From contig MU602820.1 of assembly GCA_025201865.1 (NCBI GenBank), forward strand, positions 1 to 36,529: DNA of 36,529 nucleotides. The letters are read 5' to 3'. The notes beneath the pieces are model-generated. The model was given only the letters and a program-made list of their open reading frames with translations. It was not told where the DNA came from and made no database searches. This DNA is from Ramicandelaber brevisporus. Lineage: Eukaryota; Kickxellomycota; Ramicandelaberales; Ramicandelaberaceae. The translations under genes and the position numbers were made by a program. Below, piece after piece: positions 8,490 through 17,657 of this stretch (its first letter is position 1; the number at the start of each line of letters is the position of its first letter).

Positions 8490-8651
8490 CACTGGCAAGT
8501 AATCGACTATATATTATATATTTGCGTAGTTTGAGATAACGTCCATAATTTGAAAATAAAATAGTTATTAATTGTTGCGATACTAAAGACACATAGAGAA
8601 GGAAAAGTATAATAAAGAATGACACGGAAAGGAGAGGAAGAGAAAGGGGAT

Positions 8652-10142
8652 TTAATCACGGTAAACCATCTCGGATTCTTCGAATCCAATGGTTGGGAAG
8701 CTGCGTGCAAACTTGACAACATCATCGTGCAACTTCTTGAGCTCAGCAACCTTCTCCACATCGCTTCCAAGCTGCTCCTTGAAATCTTTGAGCTTCTTAC
8801 CCTTGACAGTCTTTGCAAAGTCCACTGTAATCTTGACAGCGCGGTCAATGAACTCCGCAATCTTCTCAAAGTCTTGCTGGCCCAATCCACGCGTAGTCAT
8901 AGCTGGAGTTCCCACACGCAGACCACCTGGGATCAATGCAGACTTATCGCCTGGAACGGTGTTCTTGTTGGCAGCAATGTTGGCCAGCTCAAGAACACGC
9001 TCAACGCGAGCACCATCCACTCCACGGGACCGCAGGTCAATCAGCAGCAGATGGTTGTCAGTGCCGCCGCTCACCAAATCGAATCCCTTCTCCGTCAGCG
9101 CCTTTGCAAACGCCTGGGCATTGTCGAGCACGTGCTGCTGATACGTCTTGAACTCTGGGGCCATGGCTTGCTTCAATGCAACTGCCAGTGCGGTAATGGT
9201 ATGGTTGTGTGGACCACCCTGATGGCCTGGGAACACGCTCTGGTTGATTGGGTTCTCGAGATCGTACATGACTGGGTTGCCCTTCTTGTCGGTGGAGCGT
9301 ACGCCTTTACGGTAGAAGATCATGGCGCCGCGCGGGCCACGCAGTGACTTGTGAGTGGTAGTTGTAACAATGTCAGCGTACTCAAATGGTGATGGCAGGA
9401 CGCCGGCTGCGACCAAACCGCTAATGTGAGCCATGTCTGCCATCAAGTATGCACCGCTAGCCTTGGCAATCTCCTTGAAGCGCGCATAGTCCAGCTTGCG
9501 AGCATAAGCGCTAGTGCCGGCAACAATGACCTTTGGACGATACACCTTGGCAACACGCTCAAGAGCATCGTAATCAATGATGCCAGTCGATTCGTTGACG
9601 CGGTACGGCAGAGTTTCAAAGTAGACGGACACGTTCGAGATCTTCTTGGTGTCGGTCTGGTATCCGTGCGACAAGTGACCACCATGCGGCAAGTCCAGAC
9701 CCATCAACCGATCATGTGGCTTCATGATGGCTGCGTACACATACAAGTTCGCCGGCGCTCCCGACAGTGGCTGCACATTGACGCCCCACTCTTCCGGATT
9801 CAGTCCAAATGCCTCGAGAGCACGCTGCTGGCAGAGACCCTCGGCCATGTCGATGAATTCGTTGCCGCCATAGTAGCGAGCGCCGACGTAGCCTTCGCTG
9901 TACTTGTTTTGCATTGGAGAGCCGAGGGCTTGCATGACGGCGCGGGAGGTGAAGTTCTCGGATGGAATGAGCACAACGCTGTCGCGCTGGCGGCGCTTTT
10001 CGAGCTCGATGATGTTGCTAACCTCGGGGTCGGCGGTGGAAAGAGGTGAGTTCAGCGCAGCGGTGGCGGAGGCATTGCTGGAGATGAGACGGCGAGATGC
10101 CGAGACTGCAACACGCGAAAACAGAGTTCTGCTGGCGAGCAT
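8652..10142 (-). CDS. SHM1: Serine hydroxymethyltransferase, mitochondrial
   Basis: 496 aa, full length, no introns. SHMT is a pyridoxal-phosphate enzyme that interconverts serine plus tetrahydrofolate with glycine plus 5,10-methylene-THF. The N-terminus ([20 protein letters not shown]) is a clear mitochondrial presequence of about 30 residues. Family motifs follow in order: [41 protein letters not shown], the THF/substrate region [28 protein letters not shown], and the PLP-lysine motif [13 protein letters not shown] (Lys near residue 264). The C-terminal half includes the conserved [20 protein letters not shown]. It is divergent from the DUF7719-like gene across about 300 bp. A cytosolic paralogue would be expected elsewhere. 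Confidence 0.97.
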   Translation of the reverse strand: MLASRTLFSRVAVSASRRLISSNASATAALNSPLSTADPEVSNIIELEKRRQRDSVVLIPSENFTSRAVMQALGSPMQNKYSEGYVGARYYGGNEFIDMAEGLCQQRALEAFGLNPEEWGVNVQPLSGAPANLYVYAAIMKPHDRLMGLDLPHGGHLSHGYQTDTKKISNVSVYFETLPYRVNESTGIIDYDALERVAKVYRPKVIVAGTSAYARKLDYARFKEIAKASGAYLMADMAHISGLVAAGVLPSPFEYADIVTTTTHKSLRGPRGAMIFYRKGVRSTDKKGNPVMYDLENPINQSVFPGHQGGPHNHTITALAVALKQAMAPEFKTYQQHVLDNAQAFAKALTEKGFDLVSGGTDNHLLLIDLRSRGVDGARVERVLELANIAANKNTVPGDKSALIPGGLRVGTPAMTTRGLGQQDFEKIAEFIDRAVKITVDFAKTVKGKKLKDFKEQLGSDVEKVAELKKLHDDVVKFARSFPTIGFEESEMVYRD

Positions 10143-10449
10143 TTTTTGTGGATATCAACTGCCTGTATGTGGTTTATGCTTGGAGTGATGAATGAATGAA
10201 TGGTAGTGAGCGAGCGAGCGAGTGAGTGAGTGAGTGAGTGAATGATGACGATGGTTTTGGTGTTGATGTTGGTGAGACAAAGCAAAGTAGAGCAAAGCAA
10301 GAATTGTGAGAACGGCTCAAAGTCATCGCGTGTCTTGCCAGCTTGCCCTGTTCCACCACCACCACCACTGCTTTATCTTTTTTCTGCTCTCAAACCGGAA
10401 CGAAGCGGGCCTTTTCTTTTTTCGAGTCACCGCCACCGAGATCTACAGT
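10143..10449. promoter_or_regulatory. Divergent promoter between SHMT and the DUF7719-like gene
   Basis: 307 bp. Contains a (GAGY)n run and pyrimidine-rich sequence toward the plus gene. No separate gene seen. Confidence 0.5.
10207..10244. repeat. (GAGC/GAGT)n microsatellite
   Basis: Eight to nine 4-bp units, GAGC changing to GAGT, in the SHMT upstream region. Confidence 0.9.
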
Positions 10450-11256
10450 ATGACCAAAGCGAAGACTACAGGACGCAGCTCCACCGCCACAACACCCTCA
10501 AAACGCGGTGGAAACAGCATTAGCGATGGCGGCAAGACAGACGATGGCCCAAAAGTCGAAGTGATGACGTTTAGAAAGGGCCAGCTCGTGCCGTCTGCAT
10601 CTATTGGTGACACTGGGGAAGACGGCAACTCCATCAAGTACGCCAAGCCACCGGCATCGGATATATCGCCAGAGGAGCAATGGCGTCTCTTCCAGCAATC
10701 GGGCTTGATAAACAAGATTCCAAAGCCACCCAAGAAGGCTTCTGCATCCAAGAAGAGCGGCAATGACGACGATGACAGTGATGATAGCAATTACAACTCT
10801 GACGACGATGAAGGTGAATACAATGCCCAGATGGATATGCCTGGTATGGATGCTCTCCTCTACACTCTGCCCTTTACTGGTCTCTTCGGTGTATTTGACA
10901 CTCTTGTCCAGCAGCAATATAACCAAGAAGTTACGTTCCCAGAGATTTTTATGCGAATGATGAAGTTTGCTCCAGCCTTTTACGTCATTCTATACATATT
11001 CAATCGGTACTCCAAGTTGCTGGCGATGCAGGTGGTGTTGTTTGCGATTGCTAGTGTAACGGGAACGTACTTTGTGTATTTGAATCTGAATTCACCGGCG
11101 ATTGGAGTCATGAGAAGAGCGCCTGGTTTGGGAACAATTTGGATCATGGCGACCATGTTTTTGGAGTTGAAGGGTGTTGTGGCTAGCATTGCAGCTGTCT
11201 TAATAGTGTACTATATGGATTTCTTTAGGCAAAAGGCTCTAACCGATCTCAGTTAA
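10450..11256 (+). CDS. Multispanning membrane protein, DUF7719-like
   Basis: 268 aa from ATG 10450. An earlier in-frame Met at 10306 would add a His/Phe-rich leader that looks untranslated. Residues 1-125 are hydrophilic: a Ser/Thr-rich start, ISPEEQWRLFQQSGLINKIP, a basic PKPPKKASASKK patch and an acidic run (DDDDSDDSNYNSDDDEGEY). The C-terminal half holds about four hydrophobic helices, beginning MDALLYTLPFTGLFGVFDTL and including FYVILYIFNRYSKLLAMQVV and LGTIWIMATMFLELKGVVAS. The order of acidic linker, YTLPFTGLFGVFDTLVQQQY entry helix and short helical bundle resembles the uncharacterised fungal DUF7719 family, probably in the ER. That match is from memory of the family pattern; function is unknown. 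Confidence 0.75.
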   Translation: MTKAKTTGRSSTATTPSKRGGNSISDGGKTDDGPKVEVMTFRKGQLVPSASIGDTGEDGNSIKYAKPPASDISPEEQWRLFQQSGLINKIPKPPKKASASKKSGNDDDDSDDSNYNSDDDEGEYNAQMDMPGMDALLYTLPFTGLFGVFDTLVQQQYNQEVTFPEIFMRMMKFAPAFYVILYIFNRYSKLLAMQVVLFAIASVTGTYFVYLNLNSPAIGVMRRAPGLGTIWIMATMFLELKGVVASIAAVLIVYYMDFFRQKALTDLS

Positions 11257-11314
11257 TCAATTAAAAAAAGAAATAAACTCGCGGTCGATTTAAAAATTAG
11301 TATTTTAGAATCAA

Positions 11315-11340
11315 AAGTAAAAGTAAAAGTAAAAGTAAAA
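11315..11340. repeat. (AGTAAA)n microsatellite
   Basis: Four copies of a 6-bp unit between the convergent DUF7719-like and AlkB genes. Confidence 0.9.
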
Positions 11341-11348
11341 AGGACGGT

Positions 11349-12932
11349 TCAGGTAGCCAGTTGTTTAGTATCGGATGCAGAGGAGTCAGATGAGGTGGTG
11401 GCACTTCTAGATGGCTTGGGCTCAAACCACTGGAAGAAGCCGCAGTCGTGATTCTGAGCTTCTTTAACTGCGCAACTGTAAAAGTATCGACGAGCTGGTG
11501 ACTCTGGAATCCGGCGGTTGACCACTCGTAGCTCACATGGGATCCCACATCGACAGCATAGAGTTTGATCAACGCCATACTCATCCATCCGATAATCTCT
11601 AAACGTCAGATTAATCCGAACGTCGCCAGAGATGGGATGTTCTTGCAGTGGATGGGTGCTTGTTGGATGAGGAGGAATGCAGTGGCGGTGAGATTCCTGC
11701 ATCCCCGGTAACATTATCAGCAAGTCATTGTGTTTGACTTGGATGTCAATCGTCCGCTTGGCAAATGGCGACTTTATCCAAAGCGACTCGGGCATACCAG
11801 CAGCTCTTGGTGGCGGGACCAGCTCTCCACCACCACTGCTACTGCCACTGCCTCCGCCTCCCACAACAGCGACCGAATCATCAGCTGAAGCACTGCTTGT
11901 CAAACTCTCTGCGGATGTTGTTGTTGTTGTGGATGTCGCAGTTGATGCTGTGTTCGAAGGCTTGGTCTTGAATGCCTGGATTCTGAAGAATCGCGTCGCA
12001 CCTAATGATAGCGATGCAATCGTAGCCATTGGCCCAATGTACGTTAATCGGTCACTATGCCATCCAACGTTCTCAGCTGCTCCGCTATATCGATTTGCAG
12101 CCGATGCATTGCTTGTCCATTTCCCTGGTCGCTCATATTCGTGCCGCCCATATTCATCCAAAACTCGTGTTGTAACCTCTTCAATAATATCCCTCGTCTT
12201 GTACATGAGCTCGTTAAACTGTCGATAGTGCTCGCGCTCTCCTCCGTAATATAGCCGTGTTCCATCCGTAACCTTGTTTGGATCAATGTAGAATGATTTG
12301 GTATGCGGGGAATCAACTGCGCGATCAAAGAGGTAAAAATGACGACGCTGCCAAGTTGTGGAGTCGGTGAGCATGAACCGCAGCAATTCGTCGGCCAAGT
12401 GAGAGGGAAGGATGTTCTGGATTAAGACGCATGGTGTATGACGGGCAATTTGGTCGGGAGTGAAGAGGCGTACGATGGTTTTGGAAATGTGCGCATCAGC
12501 ATCTGGATTCCACTTCAAGATGGAATTGAGATCGACGGTTGGAGTGTTTGGCGTTGATCGAGTTGATCGAGTTGGCCGGGTTGATACTGGTGATGTGGAC
12601 GCACTTGATTGATGTCGCTTTGAGGTGGATCCAAATGTGCTGAGCAGCGATGATTGCCGTTTCTGTTTGTTGCCGCTGCTGTTGCTGCTGTTGCTGTGTT
12701 TGTTAAGGTGGCGATTATCTAATAATGCTGCGGATGCTGTGGTTCCAGAATGCTGAAGTTGCTCTTGTAGCAACAAGTCCGCAGCACGCAGAACGTTCCC
12801 TCTACACGCTCGCAGAGCAGACGCCAGGCGAGCAGCATCCACTCCGTCAAACATCTCCATCAACTGAGCCAAACTGGCATCCTCGTTGATGTCGGCTGTT
12901 TGTTCGTGTTGCAGGTCGTCGTTCGCTGTCAT
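11349..12932 (-). CDS. AlkB-type 2-oxoglutarate dioxygenase with CUE and GRF zinc-finger domains
   Basis: 527 aa, three modules. Residues about 18-58 (LAQLMEMFDGVDAARLASAL..GNVLRAADLLLQEQ) look like a CUE ubiquitin-binding domain. Residues about 130-450 form an ALKBH2/3-like dioxygenase: iron ligands His and Asp in GWHSDRLTYIGP (about 291 and 293), a later His near 414 in ESHRHCIPP, and the 2-oxoglutarate Arg region INLTFRDYR (about 443). Residues about 459-505 are a GRF-type zinc finger (CCRCGIPCELRVVNRR, then YFYSCAV and CGFFQWFE). AlkB enzymes remove methyl groups from DNA or RNA bases; GRF fingers bind single-stranded nucleic acid, and CUE could recruit the enzyme to ubiquitylated damage sites. 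A long Ser/Thr/Gly-rich insert (about 335-375) interrupts the catalytic domain. It shares a 131-bp divergent promoter with CLPTM1. Confidence 0.88.
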   Translation of the reverse strand: MTANDDLQHEQTADINEDASLAQLMEMFDGVDAARLASALRACRGNVLRAADLLLQEQLQHSGTTASAALLDNRHLNKHSNSSNSSGNKQKRQSSLLSTFGSTSKRHQSSASTSPVSTRPTRSTRSTPNTPTVDLNSILKWNPDADAHISKTIVRLFTPDQIARHTPCVLIQNILPSHLADELLRFMLTDSTTWQRRHFYLFDRAVDSPHTKSFYIDPNKVTDGTRLYYGGEREHYRQFNELMYKTRDIIEEVTTRVLDEYGRHEYERPGKWTSNASAANRYSGAAENVGWHSDRLTYIGPMATIASLSLGATRFFRIQAFKTKPSNTASTATSTTTTTSAESLTSSASADDSVAVVGGGGSGSSSGGGELVPPPRAAGMPESLWIKSPFAKRTIDIQVKHNDLLIMLPGMQESHRHCIPPHPTSTHPLQEHPISGDVRINLTFRDYRMDEYGVDQTLCCRCGIPCELRVVNRRIPESPARRYFYSCAVKEAQNHDCGFFQWFEPKPSRSATTSSDSSASDTKQLAT

Positions 12933-13063
12933 GTGTTTTTTTGTTGTTGCTGTTCGAATTATGCACCATCAGGCAGAGTGGGAGGAGATTACGTTGATCT
13001 CCGTTTCTCTGCACGCATTACTGGATTGAACCGAACTGAACTGAACTGAATCTTGAACAAAGA
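12933..13063. promoter_or_regulatory. Compact bidirectional promoter (AlkB-like / CLPTM1)
   Basis: Only 131 bp separate the two start codons, so both promoters must overlap. It contains GAACTGAACTGAACTGAA, a short 5-bp direct repeat, on the CLPTM1 side. No TATA box evident. Confidence 0.6.
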
Positions 13064-15349
13064 ATGACTGAAGAACAACAGCCGGCTGCAGAGTCGGTGA
13101 CGAAGAAGAGACGGTCGACTGCTGCTGCTGCTTCTTCTTCATCTGGTGAGAAGACGGAGACTAAAGAAGAGAGACGTGCTCGTCGTGCTCTCAAAGCGAA
13201 GGCCAAAGAAGCTGCCGCTACTGCTACTGTCGCTGCTGCTGCCACTACCTCGACAGCTGCAAGCCAGCAACAGCCTCAGCAAGAGCAGCAGGAGCAGCAG
13301 GAGCAGCAGGCTGAACAGGAACAGTCACCATGGGATACATTGATGACAATGCTGCCACGTATGATTCTACTGTACATGGTGTTCCAGTACTTTAGCAATT
13401 CAACAGGCGGTGGTGGCAGCGGTACGAATCAGACCACGTCATCAAACTCTCCATCTGCTGGAGCAGACTCTGGCAATGCCACAGACACTCTCCCCGTTCC
13501 AGCAACGTTAAAACCACTGTGGCCATTGGGTACCAACCTTTCACTCAACGTTTTCCTATTGACGGGCGATGTTCGAAATGGATTTGGCCCGCAAGGTGCT
13601 GAATACCGTGTTGGTGATAATGTTTCATCTGCCATTGCCTTTGGTAGCAACTCGACAGTGGTGCGCAAGCCGATTTGGGAGATTGATAACATTGTGTATG
13701 GAGATTGGGCTGCAGCTTTTAAGCAGGAGATTGATGTGGAGCTGCCTGCGGAAGTGCTGGCGAACAAGACTGCAGTGTTTGTGGAAGCTGTGGTATGTCA
13801 GAAGGACTCCTCATTGTTGGATAGATGTGCTGGTGTGTCGCATCCATTGATTACTTATTTGAAGAAAACGAAGCCTGCAAAGTTGCGTAAATTGATCGGT
13901 GATGGTCAAGAAGAGGAAGAGAACGAGGACGACAAGGATAAAGAGTCAGAAGGCGATTCAGCAAAGAAACTGTCAGTTAGTGAGCCAGCTGTCGATGCAT
14001 CATCGACTGCGGATGCCACCAAAACTCAAGAGGCGACAAAGACTTCAACATCAACTTCAGACTCGACCACTACTGTCCAGGACACAAATCTGCTCACACC
14101 AATGCTGGTTCCCGAGGTTGGTCTCACTTTGCTGACTAGCGGAGATGCTCTTCCATACAAGAGTCTGCCTCCATTCATTCGTGACTTTGTACTGCGTGCC
14201 TCTCAGAACCACACGCACTATGTCCCAACATTGTTCGTGAACAACTTCTGGGTAATGTCATCTACTTTTATCCCCATCAACTCCACTCTCGCCTCTCCTG
14301 CTTTTCATGGTGGTGCATCCATTCCCGTCCGCTTCACGTTCGATCCACTGTCCCTCTTCAAGTTCCAAACGTATCTAATGATGGAGCACAATGCCCGCCA
14401 GCAGGCCAGCATGGGATTCGGCGGCACTCACTCACTATCTCAAATGGACGAAATCAAGCGCATTTTCCTGGAAACCAATCCTTGGCTTTTGTTGGCCACC
14501 TGCGCCGTCACTCTGTTCCATTCACTCTTTTCATTTTTGGCGTTCAAGAATGATGTGCAGTTTTGGAGAGCCAAGAAGGACACTGTGGGTGTGTCGTTGA
14601 GAAGTATGATTATTGACTTTGTGTCCAAGCTGATCATTTACTTGTATCTGTATGATAACCGAGTGGATACTTCAATGATGATCATGATGACTGAAGGTAT
14701 TGCATTGGTAATCGAACTGTGGAAGATTAAAAAGGCTGCAAATGCTCACATTGAGCATGAATCCGCATCCTCTTCTCAAAGCGGTGGTGGTGACCGTAAG
14801 ATCATCAAACTGGTTGGTGGGTGGCAGCTCATCTTGCCTGCAGAGTCGTCAATGTCTCAGGAAGAACTGGCCACGCGCGATGCTGATGTCATTGCGCACA
14901 AGTACATGTACCGCTTTGGCATTCCGGTGTTTATCATTTACTTCATTTACTCTCTACTGTACCAGCGCCACAAGAGCTGGTACTCGTTTGTGTTGACGAC
15001 ATGCGTCGGCTTCATCAACATGTTTGGCTTCTGCACAATGATTCCACCGCTTGTGGTCAACCATCGACTGAAGAGTGTTGCGCACATGAGCCACCGTGCA
15101 ATGACGTACAAGTTCTTGAATACAATTGTGGACGACATGTTTAGTTTTGTGGTCAGCATGCCAACGTGGCATCGCATTGCAGTGTTTAGAGACGATGTTG
15201 TATTTGTAATCTATCTGTGGCAGAAGTGGACTTATCCAACAGACTATTCGCGAGCAAACGAGTTTGGACAAGTCTATGATGAAAGTTCAACAGCTGAAGG
15301 AAAGGAACAGCCGACTGAAGAAGAGAAAGAGACCAGAAAGACTCAGTAG
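13064..15349 (+). CDS. CLPTM1: CLPTM1-family multispanning membrane protein
   Basis: 761 aa, single exon. Residues 1-95 are low-complexity: basic and Ala-rich, then Gln/Glu repeats. A first hydrophobic segment follows at about 103-113 (MILLYMVFQYF). A large luminal domain contains the CLPTM1 markers PIWEIDNIVYGDW, YKSLPPFIRDF and THYVPTLFVNNFW, plus several NxS/T sequons, interrupted by an acidic Ser/Thr linker (about 285-340). From about residue 470 come the conserved TM segments: NPWLLLATCAVTLFHSLFSF, FLAFKNDVQFWR, SMIIDFVSKLIIYLYLYDN, FGIPVFIIYFIYSLLY and GFINMFGFCTMIPPLVVNH, ending with the DDMFSFVVSMPTWHRIAVFRDDVVFVIYLWQKW block. The family sits in the ER; human CLPTM1 retains GABA-A receptors and CLPTM1L acts as a lipid scramblase. 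The fungal role is not established. Confidence 0.95.
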   Translation: MTEEQQPAAESVTKKRRSTAAAASSSSGEKTETKEERRARRALKAKAKEAAATATVAAAATTSTAASQQQPQQEQQEQQEQQAEQEQSPWDTLMTMLPRMILLYMVFQYFSNSTGGGGSGTNQTTSSNSPSAGADSGNATDTLPVPATLKPLWPLGTNLSLNVFLLTGDVRNGFGPQGAEYRVGDNVSSAIAFGSNSTVVRKPIWEIDNIVYGDWAAAFKQEIDVELPAEVLANKTAVFVEAVVCQKDSSLLDRCAGVSHPLITYLKKTKPAKLRKLIGDGQEEEENEDDKDKESEGDSAKKLSVSEPAVDASSTADATKTQEATKTSTSTSDSTTTVQDTNLLTPMLVPEVGLTLLTSGDALPYKSLPPFIRDFVLRASQNHTHYVPTLFVNNFWVMSSTFIPINSTLASPAFHGGASIPVRFTFDPLSLFKFQTYLMMEHNARQQASMGFGGTHSLSQMDEIKRIFLETNPWLLLATCAVTLFHSLFSFLAFKNDVQFWRAKKDTVGVSLRSMIIDFVSKLIIYLYLYDNRVDTSMMIMMTEGIALVIELWKIKKAANAHIEHESASSSQSGGGDRKIIKLVGGWQLILPAESSMSQEELATRDADVIAHKYMYRFGIPVFIIYFIYSLLYQRHKSWYSFVLTTCVGFINMFGFCTMIPPLVVNHRLKSVAHMSHRAMTYKFLNTIVDDMFSFVVSMPTWHRIAVFRDDVVFVIYLWQKWTYPTDYSRANEFGQVYDESSTAEGKEQPTEEEKETRKTQ

Positions 15350-15445
15350 TAATCACACTCCCGCCGCCCCCCCCTTCTACCATATTTAACTCAAAGCAAA
15401 AACATACTTTAAATGAAAGGATATTAAATGTTCATCATTATTACC

Positions 15446-17434
15446 TTAAACACCGATGGCGACATAGTTACCATCGCTTACTGAAATTGATCGCATCGCA
15501 GCTCGCCATCTTCTCCTCAACGCAGCTTTAAACTCCCTGCCATATCTTCTTAACCTCAGATTCCATTTCCAAACAGTAATGACAGCCACATCATATCTAA
15601 ATCTCAGTTCTGACGGCCAGGCAGACGGTCTCAGCAGCAAGCACGGTGTTGAATGCGGATTGGTATAAAGGACCAAATACTGTGGTGTCCGCAATCCTAG
15701 CCTTAATAACCGAGTGTGGAAATGCAAAATATTGGCAACACACGCCGCAGCCAGTAAACTCAACATGAACAACATGGCAGTACCAACATTAGTAGCCACG
15801 ATCAGCATTGTCGGCGGTCTCTCCAGTTTACCCTCACTGTCAATAAACCCATACATGTCCGCAATCTGATCTACATATCTTTTGTTATCATTCATGATCG
15901 TCAACAGTGTCCACATCGACTCTACGCTCAGTTGGCAGCAACATACAAATGATACCCACAACAGTGCGTAAAACTGCCTGTAGTTGGCCGATCCAATTGC
16001 AGTGTTTAGCCATTCGCAGAAATGATCGTAACCTGCCACACATTTGTTGCTGCGTTTGCAATGTCTCGTACCCTCATTGACTCGGACATCGCAAATGCCG
16101 CAAATTTGGGTTTGAGCATCAATTACAGGAACGCCATACTCAGTCACATAGGTGGCATTGCGAGGAACACCAGAAGAACGGACGACCGGGTCCATTGTGT
16201 CTACGCAGGATGTCCACAAGCTGAGAGTGCCCATGCAGAATAAGGAAAGGATGGAGAATACAAATGACATTGGACGTACCCACTCTGGTAAGAAATGGGG
16301 CATAATCACAGCATTTCCCAAGACCAGCAATAAAAACCCAATCCACTGCAAGATAAACAGGCGATCGAATGGTCGCTCAAGGCCGTGTTTTCTAAATGTC
16401 AAGTTGCTTGTACTGGGCACTGCGATCAACAATCTTCGCAATGACGGACCTGCTGTTGCTGCAGACTGCTGAGTTGATACACTGTCAGAGTTAAACAGTG
16501 GATGTTGAGAGTTGTACGTGTTGTTGCTGACTAGGCGTGTTCTACTGTGGGTTGATGCTGCGTATTGGCGGTCCAGACCGTCAAACAGTGGATCTCCCAC
16601 AAACTCACTCAAGTCATCGTCATCGATTTCGCCCGCTAATATTGCCGAATCTGGCATATCACTGTTACCATTGCCGTCTATATTGATTGCCGTGTGTGAT
16701 GATAGTCCAAGAGTTGCGCTGCTTTTACTGAATGACGGTGTAATTCCACGTCGTGATGATTGAACATGCCGAGATGCCTGCATCAAAGCTGTATCTGACA
16801 GCTTCCTACCCATCTGAGAGTGTAATCCATGACGTTGTTGTTGCTGATGTTGGTATTGATGCTGCTGTCTTCTCAGTGGATCACCAGGATCACTTGATTC
16901 GATATCAGCTGCGTAATCATCTGCATCAAACCCAAACTCATCGTCTTCATAATAGTCATCATCCTCGTCCATACTGTCCATGAATGCGTCAGCGTCGTCG
17001 TCTATATCATCTAATGTTCGATTGTGCACAGCCACAGTCGATATACGTCGATTGCGCTGTTTCCTTGCCGTAAACATGTCTTCTGACATTAACAGTGGAT
17101 TGCCCTCTGTTGCATTGTCTCCGCTGCTGCCGCTGATGGTGTTGCGATGGTTGCTACTGAAGCCAACTACTGTCAAAGACGATGCCTCGGACAGCACAGA
17201 GCTGGTGCGATCTCGGCGTAAGGACACCGTTGGGTCAACATACAGAAGGTCGCCATCATCGCTGTTGATCTGCTGTGAAGGAGAGTGATAACTCCCGCTG
17301 GCGCTACTGCTACCAGAAGCAGCTAAAGTATCAGGGCTAGAGCCGGCGTCTTGTTCAAAGCGAACGGTAGGCGACTTTGTTGTTGTCGTCGTCGTCGTTG
17401 TCGTTGTCGTCGTCGTCGTCTTGGCTTGTATCAT
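15446..17434 (-). CDS. DHHC-type palmitoyltransferase with variant DHFC core, ZDHHC1/11-like
   Basis: 662 aa from ATG 17434. The frame extends 30 codons upstream, but that leader is poly-Phe read from an A-tract. The N-terminal 350 residues are low-complexity (a 14-Thr run, acidic clusters) and probably cytosolic. Two TM helices follow (LFILQWIGFLLLVLGNAVIM and MSFVFSILSLFCMGTLSLW), then the Cys-rich domain near 445-495: CGICDVRVNEGTRHC, then KRSNKCVAGYDHFCEWLNTA and IGSANYRQFY. Two further TM helices flank 500-590. These enzymes S-acylate proteins through the DHHC cysteine. Here the second His is Phe (DHFC), but the Cys and zinc ligands remain. The DHxCxWLN pattern and helix spacing fit ZDHHC1/11 best. 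Activity is plausible (DHYC enzymes are active in yeast) but not certain. Confidence 0.9.
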   Translation of the reverse strand: MIQAKTTTTTTTTTTTTTTKSPTVRFEQDAGSSPDTLAASGSSSASGSYHSPSQQINSDDGDLLYVDPTVSLRRDRTSSVLSEASSLTVVGFSSNHRNTISGSSGDNATEGNPLLMSEDMFTARKQRNRRISTVAVHNRTLDDIDDDADAFMDSMDEDDDYYEDDEFGFDADDYAADIESSDPGDPLRRQQHQYQHQQQQRHGLHSQMGRKLSDTALMQASRHVQSSRRGITPSFSKSSATLGLSSHTAINIDGNGNSDMPDSAILAGEIDDDDLSEFVGDPLFDGLDRQYAASTHSRTRLVSNNTYNSQHPLFNSDSVSTQQSAATAGPSLRRLLIAVPSTSNLTFRKHGLERPFDRLFILQWIGFLLLVLGNAVIMPHFLPEWVRPMSFVFSILSLFCMGTLSLWTSCVDTMDPVVRSSGVPRNATYVTEYGVPVIDAQTQICGICDVRVNEGTRHCKRSNKCVAGYDHFCEWLNTAIGSANYRQFYALLWVSFVCCCQLSVESMWTLLTIMNDNKRYVDQIADMYGFIDSEGKLERPPTMLIVATNVGTAMLFMLSLLAAACVANILHFHTRLLRLGLRTPQYLVLYTNPHSTPCLLLRPSAWPSELRFRYDVAVITVWKWNLRLRRYGREFKAALRRRWRAAMRSISVSDGNYVAIGV
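17378..17422. repeat. GTC/GTT trinucleotide repeat encoding poly-Thr
   Basis: About 14 ACN codons on the minus strand at the start of the palmitoyltransferase. Likely length-variable. Confidence 0.85.
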
Positions 17435-17657
17435 TGTCGAGCCAAGCCAAGCCAAGTCAAGCGGATTGTCGAACTCAATAACAAGCAAAAAAAAAAAAAA
17501 GAACAGCAAAAAAGGAAGCAGCAAAGAAAAAGAACAGAACCTCCTGACTGGTTGTCAATTGGTGATTGGGCCGTTGTATTCTAAAAATGTGACCTCGGTT
17601 GCACAACAACCCACATTTCACATCAATAGTATTAGTTGCAGCTACTTCATCTACGAG

